DNA of 7,226 bases. Source: Conexibacter sp. GTDB lineage: Bacteria > Actinomycetota > Thermoleophilia > Solirubrobacterales > Solirubrobacteraceae. The notes beneath the pieces are model-generated. The model searched no databases. It was not told where the DNA came from and saw nothing but the letters and a program-made list of their open reading frames with translations. The stretch is from the NCBI GenBank assembly GCA_025964295.1, contig JAOPZD010000534.1, forward strand, positions 1 to 7,226. The letters are read 5' to 3'. The position numbers and the translations under genes are program-made. Numbering within the stretch: position 1 is the first letter of the stretch; the number at the start of each line of letters is the position of its first letter. Below are positions 1 through 6,368 of this stretch, piece after piece.

Positions 1-479
<479 letters not shown>

Positions 480-483
480 CGCC

Positions 484-2040
484 ATGGCGACCGCGGACGT
501 CAAGCTGGGCGAGGCGAGCGGGGTTCCGGATCACAACCCGCTGATCGAGGGCCTCGAGCGGCTGCCGGTCCACCCGACGACGCTGGTGATCTTCGGCGCA
601 ACGGGCGACTTGGCCCGCCGCAAGCTGCTGCCGGCGATCTACAACCTCGCCCACGAGGGCGCGCTGCCCGAGCGCTTCAACCTGATCGGCAGCTCGCGCA
701 GCGAGATGGCCCACGACGCGTTCTCCGAGCTCGCGGCCGACGCGATCCGGCAGTTCAGCCGCCGCGAGCCGGACCCGACGGTCCTCAAGGAGCTGCTGGG
801 CAACGTCCGCTACGTGGCGGGGACGTTCGACCAGGACTCGGTCTACGACGAGCTGTCCGGCCACCTCGACGAGTTCGACGAGACCGCGGGCCAGCCGCTG
901 AACCGCGCGTTCTACCTCTCGACCGCTCCGGAGTTCTTCCCGGTCATCATCGAGCAGCTGGGCGCGCACAAGCTCAACCACCACAAGGGCGCCGAGGTCC
1001 GCGCGGTCATCGAGAAGCCGTTCGGGACGACGCTCGAGGAGGCCAAGGAGCTCAACCGCCGCGTCCTGGCGGTCTTCGCGGAGAAGCAGCTGTTCCGCAT
1101 CGACCACTACCTCGGCAAGGAGACGGTCCAGAACGTCATGGCGTTCCGGTTCGCCAACGGCCTGTTCGAGCCGGTGTGGAACCGCAACTACATCGACCGC
1201 ATCGAGATCACCGCGGCCGAGGACCTGACGATCGGCAGCCGCGCCGGCTACTACGACCACGCGGGGGCGCTGCGCGACCTGGTGCAGAACCACATGCTGC
1301 AGCTGCTGTGCAACGTCGCGATGGAGCCGCCGGTGCACTTCGAGGCCGACGAGATCCGCGACGAGAAGGTCAAGGTCCTGCGCTCGGTCATCAAGCCCAC
1401 GCCGGAGAGCGTCGACGACATCGCGGTCCGCGCGCAGTACTCCCGGGGCACGATCGGCGGCCAGGACGTCAAGGGCTACCTCGAGGAGGACGGCGTCCCG
1501 CCCGACTCCAACACCGAGACCTACGCCGCGATCCGGCTGGAGATCGACAACTGGCGCTGGGCGGGCGTCCCGTTCTACCTGCGCACCGGCAAGTCGCTGG
1601 CGCGCAAGGTGACCGAGATCGCCATCACCCTCAAGCCGGTGCCGCACCTCGCCTTCCAGCAGGACGGCTCGGTCGGCGTGCGGCCCAACCAGCTGATCCT
1701 CACCATGCAGCCCAACGAGGGCGTGTCGCTCTCGCTCGGCGCGAAGATCCCGGGCACGCGGATGCGGATCCGGCCGGTCAACATGGAGTTCCTGTACGGC
1801 ACGTCGTTCATGTCGCAGTCGCCGGAGGCCTACGAGCGGCTGATCCTCGACGCGATGCGCGGCGACGCCACGCTGTTCACCCGCAACGACGAGGTCGAGG
1901 CGCAGTGGGAGATCTGCGACCCGATCGTCAAGGTGTGGGAGAAGACGCCCGGCCCGCTGCCGCAGTACGAGGCCGGCACGCAGGGCCCGCCCGAGGCCAA
2001 CCGGCTGCTCGAGGGTGACGACACGTGGCGCGCGATCTAA
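484..2040 (+). CDS. zwf: Glucose-6-phosphate 1-dehydrogenase
   Basis: This 518-residue protein is a normal full length for the family. It oxidises glucose-6-phosphate to 6-phosphoglucono-1,5-lactone with reduction of NAD(P)+, the entry step of the oxidative pentose phosphate pathway. The N-terminal Rossmann motif GATGDLARRK lies at residues 38-47, EKPFG at 177-181, and the signature RIDHYLGKE at 205-213. Asp207/His208 and His270 (in DLVQNHMLQ) keep the 62-residue spacing of the Asp177-His178/His240 catalytic set of the Leuconostoc enzyme. The C-terminal substrate/dimer domain contains WAGVPFYLRTGK (359-370). The ATG at 484 follows the gnd stop by 4 nt. No strong Shine-Dalgarno precedes it, so translation is probably coupled to gnd. 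opcA follows after 12 nt. No frameshift or missing key residue is seen. Confidence 0.98.
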   Translation: MATADVKLGEASGVPDHNPLIEGLERLPVHPTTLVIFGATGDLARRKLLPAIYNLAHEGALPERFNLIGSSRSEMAHDAFSELAADAIRQFSRREPDPTVLKELLGNVRYVAGTFDQDSVYDELSGHLDEFDETAGQPLNRAFYLSTAPEFFPVIIEQLGAHKLNHHKGAEVRAVIEKPFGTTLEEAKELNRRVLAVFAEKQLFRIDHYLGKETVQNVMAFRFANGLFEPVWNRNYIDRIEITAAEDLTIGSRAGYYDHAGALRDLVQNHMLQLLCNVAMEPPVHFEADEIRDEKVKVLRSVIKPTPESVDDIAVRAQYSRGTIGGQDVKGYLEEDGVPPDSNTETYAAIRLEIDNWRWAGVPFYLRTGKSLARKVTEIAITLKPVPHLAFQQDGSVGVRPNQLILTMQPNEGVSLSLGAKIPGTRMRIRPVNMEFLYGTSFMSQSPEAYERLILDAMRGDATLFTRNDEVEAQWEICDPIVKVWEKTPGPLPQYEAGTQGPPEANRLLEGDDTWRAI

Positions 2041-2047
2041 GGGAAGG
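2041..2047 (+). promoter_or_regulatory. Shine-Dalgarno of opcA
   Basis: The purine-rich stretch GGGAAGG begins directly after the zwf stop codon and ends 5 nt before the ATG at 2053. It is the only ribosome-binding candidate in the 12-nt gap and supports that start. opcA would be translated from the zwf transcript. Confidence 0.6.
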
Positions 2048-2052
2048 CTGAG

Positions 2053-3117
2053 ATGGCCACCGTCGACACCGTCTGGCGCGCACGGGACACCAACCCCGGC
2101 GACATCGACGCGGCGCTGCGCGCGTCGCTGTCGCAGATCCACCGCGACAACGCCGGCTACGTGCCGGCGCGCGTGCTCAACCTCGTGTGCGTCGTCGACC
2201 GGCAGTACAGCGGCGAGATCGCCAACCGGCTGCGCGGCGTCGGCCGCTACCACCCGTCGCGCACGATCGTCTGCTCGGTCGATCCCAAGCGCACGACGCT
2301 CGACGCGGTCGCGACGATCTCGGCGCCCTCGGAGGTCCGCGAGGGCGACATCGGGCTGCTGCGCGAGACGGTGGTCGTCGAGTGCGGCCAGCGCCATCTC
2401 AAGCACCTCGACCGGATCGTCGACCCGCTCGTCGTCACCGACCTGCTGACCTGCGTGTGGGCGCCGCACGGCCACACCGAGGCGGTCGACTCGCTGCTGG
2501 ACCTCTCCCAGATCGTCCTGCTCGACAGCGTCGACGAGCCCGATCCGGCCGATGCGCTGCACCGCGCGCGCCAGCTGTCGGACAAGGTCTACGTGGTGGA
2601 CCTCGCGTGGCTGCGCTCGACGCCGTGGCGCGAGCGGATCGCCGCGACCTTCGACCCCGATCCCGTCCGGCCCGAGCTGCGCACGATCGACGGCGTGACG
2701 ATCCGCCACCACCCGGAGTCGGGCGCCGCGGCGGTCCTGCTCATCGGCTGGCTGGCCTCGCGCCTGGACTGGCGCGTCAGCCCGCTGGTCGAGCGCCGCG
2801 GCGGCGTCCTGGAGGGCTCGGTCCACGCGCGCCGCCAGGACGTCAAGATCCGGCTGGAGCCCGACCAGAGCCTGCAGGTTCGCGGCCTCGCGGGGCTGAC
2901 GCTGTCGACCGCGTCGGGCCGCACCTACTCGCTGGACCGCGGCCCCGGCGGCCTGCGCGCGCACTTCGAGAACAAGCGCGGCGAGCAGCGCGACTGGACG
3001 ATCCTCGGCGCCTCACGCGGCGAGGCGGGCATCCTCGGCGAGGGCATCCGCCAAGCGCTCCTGCGCGACGGGACCTACAAGCCGGCGCTCGCGGCGGCGG
3101 ACGCGCTGGTGCCGTAG
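2053..3117 (+). CDS. opcA: OpcA, glucose-6-phosphate dehydrogenase assembly/effector protein
   Basis: This is a 354-residue cytoplasmic protein of the OpcA family. In cyanobacteria OpcA is needed for full Zwf activity (assembly or redox-linked activation). In actinobacteria the gene habitually follows zwf, as here. Recognisable stretches are ARVLNLVCVV (39-48), GRYHPSRTIV (64-73) in the N-terminal half, DLAWLRSTPWRERIAATFD (183-201), and LLIGWLASRLDW (229-240) introducing the C-terminal domain. The central strand usually rich in hydrophobics and Trp reads LLTCVWAPHGHTEAVDSLL (131-149). No catalytic motif is expected, and no signal peptide or membrane segment is visible. The start at 2053 is supported by a Shine-Dalgarno and by the conserved text starting near residue 20. 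The stop codon's last base is also the first base of the tandem repeat downstream. Family assignment rests on motif memory and gene position, which agree. Confidence 0.93.
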   Translation: MATVDTVWRARDTNPGDIDAALRASLSQIHRDNAGYVPARVLNLVCVVDRQYSGEIANRLRGVGRYHPSRTIVCSVDPKRTTLDAVATISAPSEVREGDIGLLRETVVVECGQRHLKHLDRIVDPLVVTDLLTCVWAPHGHTEAVDSLLDLSQIVLLDSVDEPDPADALHRARQLSDKVYVVDLAWLRSTPWRERIAATFDPDPVRPELRTIDGVTIRHHPESGAAAVLLIGWLASRLDWRVSPLVERRGGVLEGSVHARRQDVKIRLEPDQSLQVRGLAGLTLSTASGRTYSLDRGPGGLRAHFENKRGEQRDWTILGASRGEAGILGEGIRQALLRDGTYKPALAAADALVP

Positions 3118-3125
3118 GGCGCTGG

Positions 3126-3140
3126 GGGGGACAGTCCCCC
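3126..3140 (+). terminator. Hairpin 1 downstream of opcA, possible terminator
   Basis: The 6-bp stem GGGGGA/TCCCCC (3126-3131 with 3135-3140) closes a CAG loop, 9 nt after the opcA stop codon. It is nearly all G-C but has no T-run after it, so it is not a classical intrinsic terminator. T-less hairpins are proposed to work in high-GC actinobacteria. Its symmetry would let it act on either strand. Confidence 0.45.
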
Positions 3141-3162
3141 AACATTGCCCAACAGGGCGCTG

Positions 3163-3177
3163 GGGGGACAGTCCCCC
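3163..3177 (+). terminator. Hairpin 2 downstream of opcA, possible terminator
   Basis: This is the second-repeat copy of the same stem: GGGGGA (3163-3168), loop CAG, TCCCCC (3172-3177). Two consecutive identical hairpins between convergent genes would suit bidirectional termination for opcA and the minus-strand reductase. There is no T-tract. Confidence 0.45.
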
Positions 3178-3210
3178 AACATTCCCCAACAATCACGTCG
3201 AGCGGCGTCC

Positions 3211-3249
3211 GGGTCGAGTTGTCGTGCCCTGTGCCCGTCAAGTCGACCC
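3211..3249. repeat. Imperfect inverted repeat downstream of the minus-strand reductase gene
   Basis: The arms are GGGTCGAGTT (3211-3220) and AAGTCGACCC (3240-3249). They pair at 9 of 10 positions with one mismatch and enclose a 19-nt loop. The structure starts 18 nt after the stop of the minus-strand gene, where a terminator for that gene would sit. No T-run follows on the minus strand. The remainder of 3192-3267 shows no gene. Confidence 0.4.
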
Positions 3250-3267
3250 GCACCCACGGCCGCGCCG

Positions 3268-3726
3268 CTACGCCTCGCGCAGGACGGCGATCGGCAGCGC
3301 CCGCTCGGTGAAGCCCGGGTAGTGCTCGGCCGGCGGGTAGGCCTCGACGAACCGCGCGAACAGCCGGTCGTGCTCGTCGCCGGTCGCCTCGTGCCAGCGC
3401 ATCGTGCGCCGCCGCCCGCGCAGGAGGACGTCCGCCGTCTCGGCCGCCTGGAGGTTCAGCCACCACGCCGGCGTGCGGTCGTTGCCGCCGTTGGCGGCCA
3501 TCAGCACGACGTCGTCGCCGTCGCGCACGTAGATCAGCGGCGTCTCGCGGACCTTGCCGCTGCGCCGCCCGAGGGTGATCAGCACGATCATCGGCGCGCC
3601 GAACCACTTGGCGCCGACGCGGCCGCGCGTCCGGCGCAGCGTCGCCGAGTGGATCCGCCCCCACGCCGCCGCGAGCCGCCGCGAGCGGGCGGTGTGATGG
3701 GTGAACAAGGCGACGACGCGCTGCAT
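3268..3726 (-). CDS. Nitroreductase-family, F420H2-dependent quinone reductase-like (Ddn-like) protein
   Basis: A 152-residue protein is read from the ATG at 3726, close to the ~151 aa of mycobacterial Ddn. The family uses reduced coenzyme F420 to reduce quinones or other small molecules in a split-barrel fold. Visible hallmarks are KWFGAPMIVLITLGRRSGK (40-58), RETPLIYVRDGDDVVLMAANGG (60-81), TPAWWLNLQA (85-94), and a C-terminal AYPPAEHYPGFTERALPIAVL (129-149). In Ddn several C-terminal tyrosines line the pocket. Here Tyr130 and Tyr136 are kept, but the middle position of the usual Y-x-x-Y-x-x-Y pattern is Ala133. The frame also allows an ATG at 3765, but a good promoter lies between the two, so 3726 is preferred. 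The gene faces opcA convergently and GH15 divergently, so it is its own transcription unit. The substrate is unknown, and F420 dependence is inferred from family only. Confidence 0.88.
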   Translation of the reverse strand: MQRVVALFTHHTARSRRLAAAWGRIHSATLRRTRGRVGAKWFGAPMIVLITLGRRSGKVRETPLIYVRDGDDVVLMAANGGNDRTPAWWLNLQAAETADVLLRGRRRTMRWHEATGDEHDRLFARFVEAYPPAEHYPGFTERALPIAVLREA

Positions 3727-3733
3727 GGCGCCC

Positions 3734-3761
3734 ACCGTACAGGCGGGTGGAAGGCCGTCAA
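3734..3761 (-). promoter_or_regulatory. Promoter of the minus-strand reductase gene, predicted leaderless
   Basis: On the minus strand, TTGACG (+ coordinates 3756-3761) matches the -35 consensus at 5 of 6 bases. After a 16-bp spacer comes TACGGT (3734-3739), a TAnnnT -10 hexamer. Only 7 nt separate the -10 from the ATG at 3726, so transcription should begin at or within a base or two of the start codon. No Shine-Dalgarno is present, which agrees. This promoter overlaps the region that a start at 3765 would make coding. Confidence 0.6.
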
Positions 3762-3765
3762 CCAT

Positions 3766-3776
3766 GCGGAATCCGC
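3766..3776. promoter_or_regulatory. 11-bp palindrome in the divergent promoter region, candidate operator
   Basis: GCGGA-A-TCCGC is a perfect 5+1+5 palindrome. It begins 5 nt upstream of the -35 of the minus-strand reductase and lies where the -35 of the GH15 gene would be. A regulator bound here could act on both genes. Short GC palindromes also arise by chance in such DNA. Confidence 0.3.
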
Positions 3777-3788
3777 GAAGTGGTGCAG

Positions 3789-3794
3789 TAGGTT
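3789..3794 (+). promoter_or_regulatory. Candidate -10 hexamer of the GH15 gene, predicted near-leaderless
   Basis: TAGGTT (TAnnnT) ends 9 nt before the ATG at 3804, which would place the transcript start about 2-3 nt upstream of the codon. No convincing -35 lies 16-18 bp upstream. The ATG is the first possible start after an in-frame TAG at 3789-3791 and has no Shine-Dalgarno, so a leaderless mRNA is the simplest reading. Confidence 0.4.
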
Positions 3795-3803
3795 GCCGCG
3801 ACG

Positions 3804-5690
3804 ATGCGCCAGATCGTCGGTGACGTTCCCCTCGGCGGAAGCCCGTTTCCCCCGATCGCGGAGTACGCGTTCCTCTCGGACTGCGAGACGACCGCGCTGG
3901 TCGCGCCCAGCGGCGCGATCGAGTGGCTGTGCCTGCCGCGCATGGACGGCCCGTCGGTCTTCGGCGCGATCCTCGACCGCGACGCGGGCACCTTCCGCCT
4001 CTCCCCCGTTAACCAGACGGTGCCCGCCGGTCGGCGGTACCTGCCGGGGACGATGATCGTCGAGACGACGTGGGGCACGCGCACGGGCTGGGTCATCGTG
4101 CGCGACGTCCTGCTGATCGGCCCCTGGCACCACGAGGACGACCGCTCCCAGACGCATCGCCGCAGCCCCACCGACTACGACGCCGACCACGTGCTGCTGC
4201 GCACCCTGCGCTGCGTCAACGGCTCGGTGGAGATGAACCTCGAGTGCTCGCCGGTCTTCGACTACGGCGCCAACCACCCGACGTGGGAGTACACGGAGGA
4301 CGGCTACCACCGCGCGAAGGCCACGGCGCCCGGCAGCGACCTCGAGCTGCACCTGTCGACCGACCTGCGCCTGGGCTTCGAGGGTCACCGCGCCCGCGCG
4401 CGGACCACGCTGCGCGACGGCGACACCGCCTACGTCGCGCTGTCCTGGTCGACGCACGGCGCGCCGCAGTCCTATGACGAGGCCTACTCGCATCTGGTGC
4501 GCACCGCCGACTACTGGCACGAGTGGCTCGCCCACGGCGAGTTCCCCGACCACCCCTGGCGCGGCTACCTGCAGCGCAGCGCGCTGACGCTCAAGGGCCT
4601 GTCCTACGCGCCGACCGGCGCGATCGTCGCCGCCGCGACCACCTCGCTGCCCGAGACGCCCGGCGGCGAGCGCAACTGGGACTACCGCTACTCGTGGATC
4701 CGCGACTCCACCTTCGCGCTCTGGGGCCTCTACACCCTGGGCTTCGACTGGGAGGCCAACGACTTCTTCTACTTCATCGCCGACGCCGCCAAGGAGGACA
4801 ACAGCAACCTCCAGGTCATGTACGGCATCGGCGGCGAGAAGGAGCTGACCGAGCGCACGCTCGACCACCTCGACGGCTACGAGGGCGCCCGCCCGGTGCG
4901 CGTCGGCAACGGCGCCTTCGACCAGGAGCAGCACGACGTGTGGGGCGCGGTGCTCGACTCGATCTACCTGCACACCCGCTCGCGCGACGAGCTGCCCGAG
5001 ACCGTCTGGCCGCTGCTGTGCCGCCTCGTCGAGGCCGCGATCGAGCACTGGCGCCTGCCCGACCGCGGCATCTGGGAGGTCCGCGGCGAGCCCAAGCACT
5101 TCGTGTCGAGCAAGGTGATGTGCTGGGTCGCCTGCGATCGCGGCGCGCGCCTCGCCCGGCTGCGCGAGGACCACGAGCGCGTCGCGCGCTGGCAGGCCGC
5201 CGCCGACGAGATCCGCGACGAGGTCATCGCGCGCGGCACCGACGACCGCGGCGTGTTCGTCCAGCACTACGACACCGACGCGCTCGACGCGTCCTGCCTG
5301 CTGATGCCGCTCGTGCGGTTCCTGCCCGCCGACGACCGCCGGATCGTCGCGACCGTCAACGCGATCGCCGAGGAGCTGACCGTCGACGGCCTCGTCCTGC
5401 GCTACCGCGTCGAGGAGACCGACGACGGCCTGTCCGGCGAGGAGGGCTCGTTCGCGATCTGCTCGTTCTGGCTGGTCAGCGCGCTGGCCGAGATCGGCGA
5501 AAAGACCAGGGCCCGCGAGTTGTGCGAGAAGATGCTGGGGTACGCCTCACCCCTGCTGCTGTACGCCGAGGAGATCGACCCCCGTTCGGGGCGGCACCTC
5601 GGGAACTTCCCACAGGCCTTCACCCACCTCGCGCTGATCAACGCCGTCATGCACGTCATCCGCGCCGACCAGGAGCTCGCCGCTTCCTAG
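3804..5690 (+). CDS. Glycoside hydrolase family 15 protein (trehalase/glucoamylase-like)
   Basis: This 628-residue cytoplasmic enzyme has no signal peptide. The N-terminal module opens PIAEYAFLSDCETTALVAP (17-35) and IEWLCLPRMDGPSVFG (39-54), the trehalase-like N-terminal beta-domain. The GH15 (alpha/alpha)6 catalytic domain spans about 250-615: GGERNWDYRYSWIRDS (287-302), RGIWEVRGEPKHFVSSKV (421-438), GEEGSFAICSFWLVSALAE (545-563), and YAEEIDPRSGRHLGNFPQAF (587-606). Candidate catalytic acid and base are Glu425 and Glu590 (or Glu589), judged from motif position. The length and two-domain layout match the mycobacterial Rv2402/MSMEG_4535 type, whose members hydrolyse trehalose. Glucoamylase action on maltooligosaccharides remains possible. 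The start is fixed by an in-frame stop at 3789 and the conserved N-terminus. pgl follows after 9 nt, so released glucose may feed the pentose phosphate route. Confidence 0.93.
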   Translation: MRQIVGDVPLGGSPFPPIAEYAFLSDCETTALVAPSGAIEWLCLPRMDGPSVFGAILDRDAGTFRLSPVNQTVPAGRRYLPGTMIVETTWGTRTGWVIVRDVLLIGPWHHEDDRSQTHRRSPTDYDADHVLLRTLRCVNGSVEMNLECSPVFDYGANHPTWEYTEDGYHRAKATAPGSDLELHLSTDLRLGFEGHRARARTTLRDGDTAYVALSWSTHGAPQSYDEAYSHLVRTADYWHEWLAHGEFPDHPWRGYLQRSALTLKGLSYAPTGAIVAAATTSLPETPGGERNWDYRYSWIRDSTFALWGLYTLGFDWEANDFFYFIADAAKEDNSNLQVMYGIGGEKELTERTLDHLDGYEGARPVRVGNGAFDQEQHDVWGAVLDSIYLHTRSRDELPETVWPLLCRLVEAAIEHWRLPDRGIWEVRGEPKHFVSSKVMCWVACDRGARLARLREDHERVARWQAAADEIRDEVIARGTDDRGVFVQHYDTDALDASCLLMPLVRFLPADDRRIVATVNAIAEELTVDGLVLRYRVEETDDGLSGEEGSFAICSFWLVSALAEIGEKTRARELCEKMLGYASPLLLYAEEIDPRSGRHLGNFPQAFTHLALINAVMHVIRADQELAAS

Positions 5691-5693
5691 GAG
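5689..5693 (+). promoter_or_regulatory. Shine-Dalgarno of pgl overlapping the GH15 stop
   Basis: AGGAG starts inside the GH15 stop codon (TAG at 5688-5690) and ends 6 nt before the ATG at 5700. It is the clearest ribosome-binding site in the window. It fixes the pgl start and indicates coupled translation with the GH15 gene. Confidence 0.75.
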
Positions 5694-5699
5694 CCGCCC

Positions 5700-6368
5700 A
5701 TGCCCGTCCAGCTCGTCCGCCAGCCCGACGCCGAGGCGCTCGCCCGCCACGCCGCGCGTGACCTCGTCACCTCGATCCAGGACGCGCGCGAGGCGCGCGG
5801 CGTCGCCCACGTCTGCCTCGCCGGCGGCAGCACGCCGACGCGCTGCTACGACCTGCTCGACAGCCAGCTCGACGACTGGACCGGCGTCCACCTCTGGTAC
5901 GGCGACGAGCGCTGCGTGCCCTACGACGACCCGGAGTCCAACCACGGCCAGGTCAAGGAGCGCCTGCGCGCCCGCGGCGCGGCGTGGCACCCAATGCCCG
6001 CGACGCTCGGGCCGGCCGAGGGCGCGATCGAGTACAGCCGCGAGCTGGGTCCGACGATCCTCGACATCACCCACCTGGGCATGGGGCCCGACGGCCACAC
6101 CGCGTCGCTGTTCCCCAACCACCCGCTGCTCGACGCCCACGGCGTCGCGGCCGGGATCACCGACTCTCCCAAGCCGCCGCCGGAGCGGATCACGCTGACG
6201 CTGCCCAAGCTCAACGAGTCGCGCCGGATCGTCCTGCTGGTCTCCGGCGAGGGGAAGTCCGAGGCGCTGGCGCGCGTCATGGCCGGCCCGGACCGCACCT
6301 ACCCCGCGTCGCTGCTGGACCGCACCAAGCTGCTGGTCATGGCCGACAACGCGGCCCTGCCGGCCTGA
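5700..6368 (+). CDS. pgl: 6-phosphogluconolactonase
   Basis: This 222-residue protein belongs to the DevB/SOL type of the glucosamine-6-phosphate isomerase/6-phosphogluconolactonase superfamily. It hydrolyses 6-phosphoglucono-1,5-lactone to 6-phosphogluconate, the step between Zwf and Gnd. Motifs in order are CLAGGSTPTRCYDLL (39-53, phosphate-binding loop), WYGDERCVPYDDPESNHG (66-83), and GMGPDGHTASLFPNH (127-141), with His133 as the expected catalytic residue. ERITLTLPKLN (162-172) and GEGKSEAL (183-190) complete the fold. The length is slightly short of the usual ~230-260 aa but nothing essential is missing. The start is supported by AGGAG at 5689-5693. The stop overlaps the next gene's ATG by one base. 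pgl is cut off from zwf-opcA by a convergent gene and GH15, so it belongs to a separate transcript. Confidence 0.97.
   Translation: MPVQLVRQPDAEALARHAARDLVTSIQDAREARGVAHVCLAGGSTPTRCYDLLDSQLDDWTGVHLWYGDERCVPYDDPESNHGQVKERLRARGAAWHPMPATLGPAEGAIEYSRELGPTILDITHLGMGPDGHTASLFPNHPLLDAHGVAAGITDSPKPPPERITLTLPKLNESRRIVLLVSGEGKSEALARVMAGPDRTYPASLLDRTKLLVMADNAALPA

Larger units (their letters stand above)
3117..3191. repeat. Two tandem copies of a ~37-bp palindrome-containing unit
   Basis: Copy 1 is 3117-3154 (38 bp) and copy 2 is 3155-3191 (37 bp). Both begin GGGCGCT, then a G-run, ACAGTCCCCCAACATT, and CCCAACA. They differ by one extra G in the G-run, by G versus C after AACATT, and at the final base or two. 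Each contains the perfect inverted repeat GGGGGAC-A-GTCCCCC. Copy 2 also has an internal near-direct repeat, CCCCAACATT/CCCCAACAAT. The array starts on the last base of the opcA stop and lies between convergent genes, a usual location for dispersed REP-like elements. The GGGGAC...GTCCCC core resembles REP palindromes known from other GC-rich bacteria. That resemblance is from memory, and no other copies lie in this window. Confidence 0.85.

Noticed and set aside
3117..3191. CRISPR array
   Set aside because: There are only two copies, directly abutting with no unique spacers, and no cas genes nearby.
3141..3191. G-quadruplex on the minus strand (four G-runs of 3-5)
   Set aside because: One loop would be more than 20 nt, and each G-run faces a nearby complementary C-run, so simple hairpins are far more likely.
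3727..3765. Longer N-terminus for the reductase from the ATG at 3765
   Set aside because: The 13 extra residues would be encoded across a good TTGACG-16-TACGGT promoter. The family's usual ~150 aa length fits the start at 3726.
3588..5267. Long minus-strand open frame (559 codons) antisense to GH15
   Set aside because: It has the same GC-shadow composition (Ala, Arg, Val, Gly, Asp repeats) and no family motif, and it overlaps the well-supported GH15 and reductase genes.
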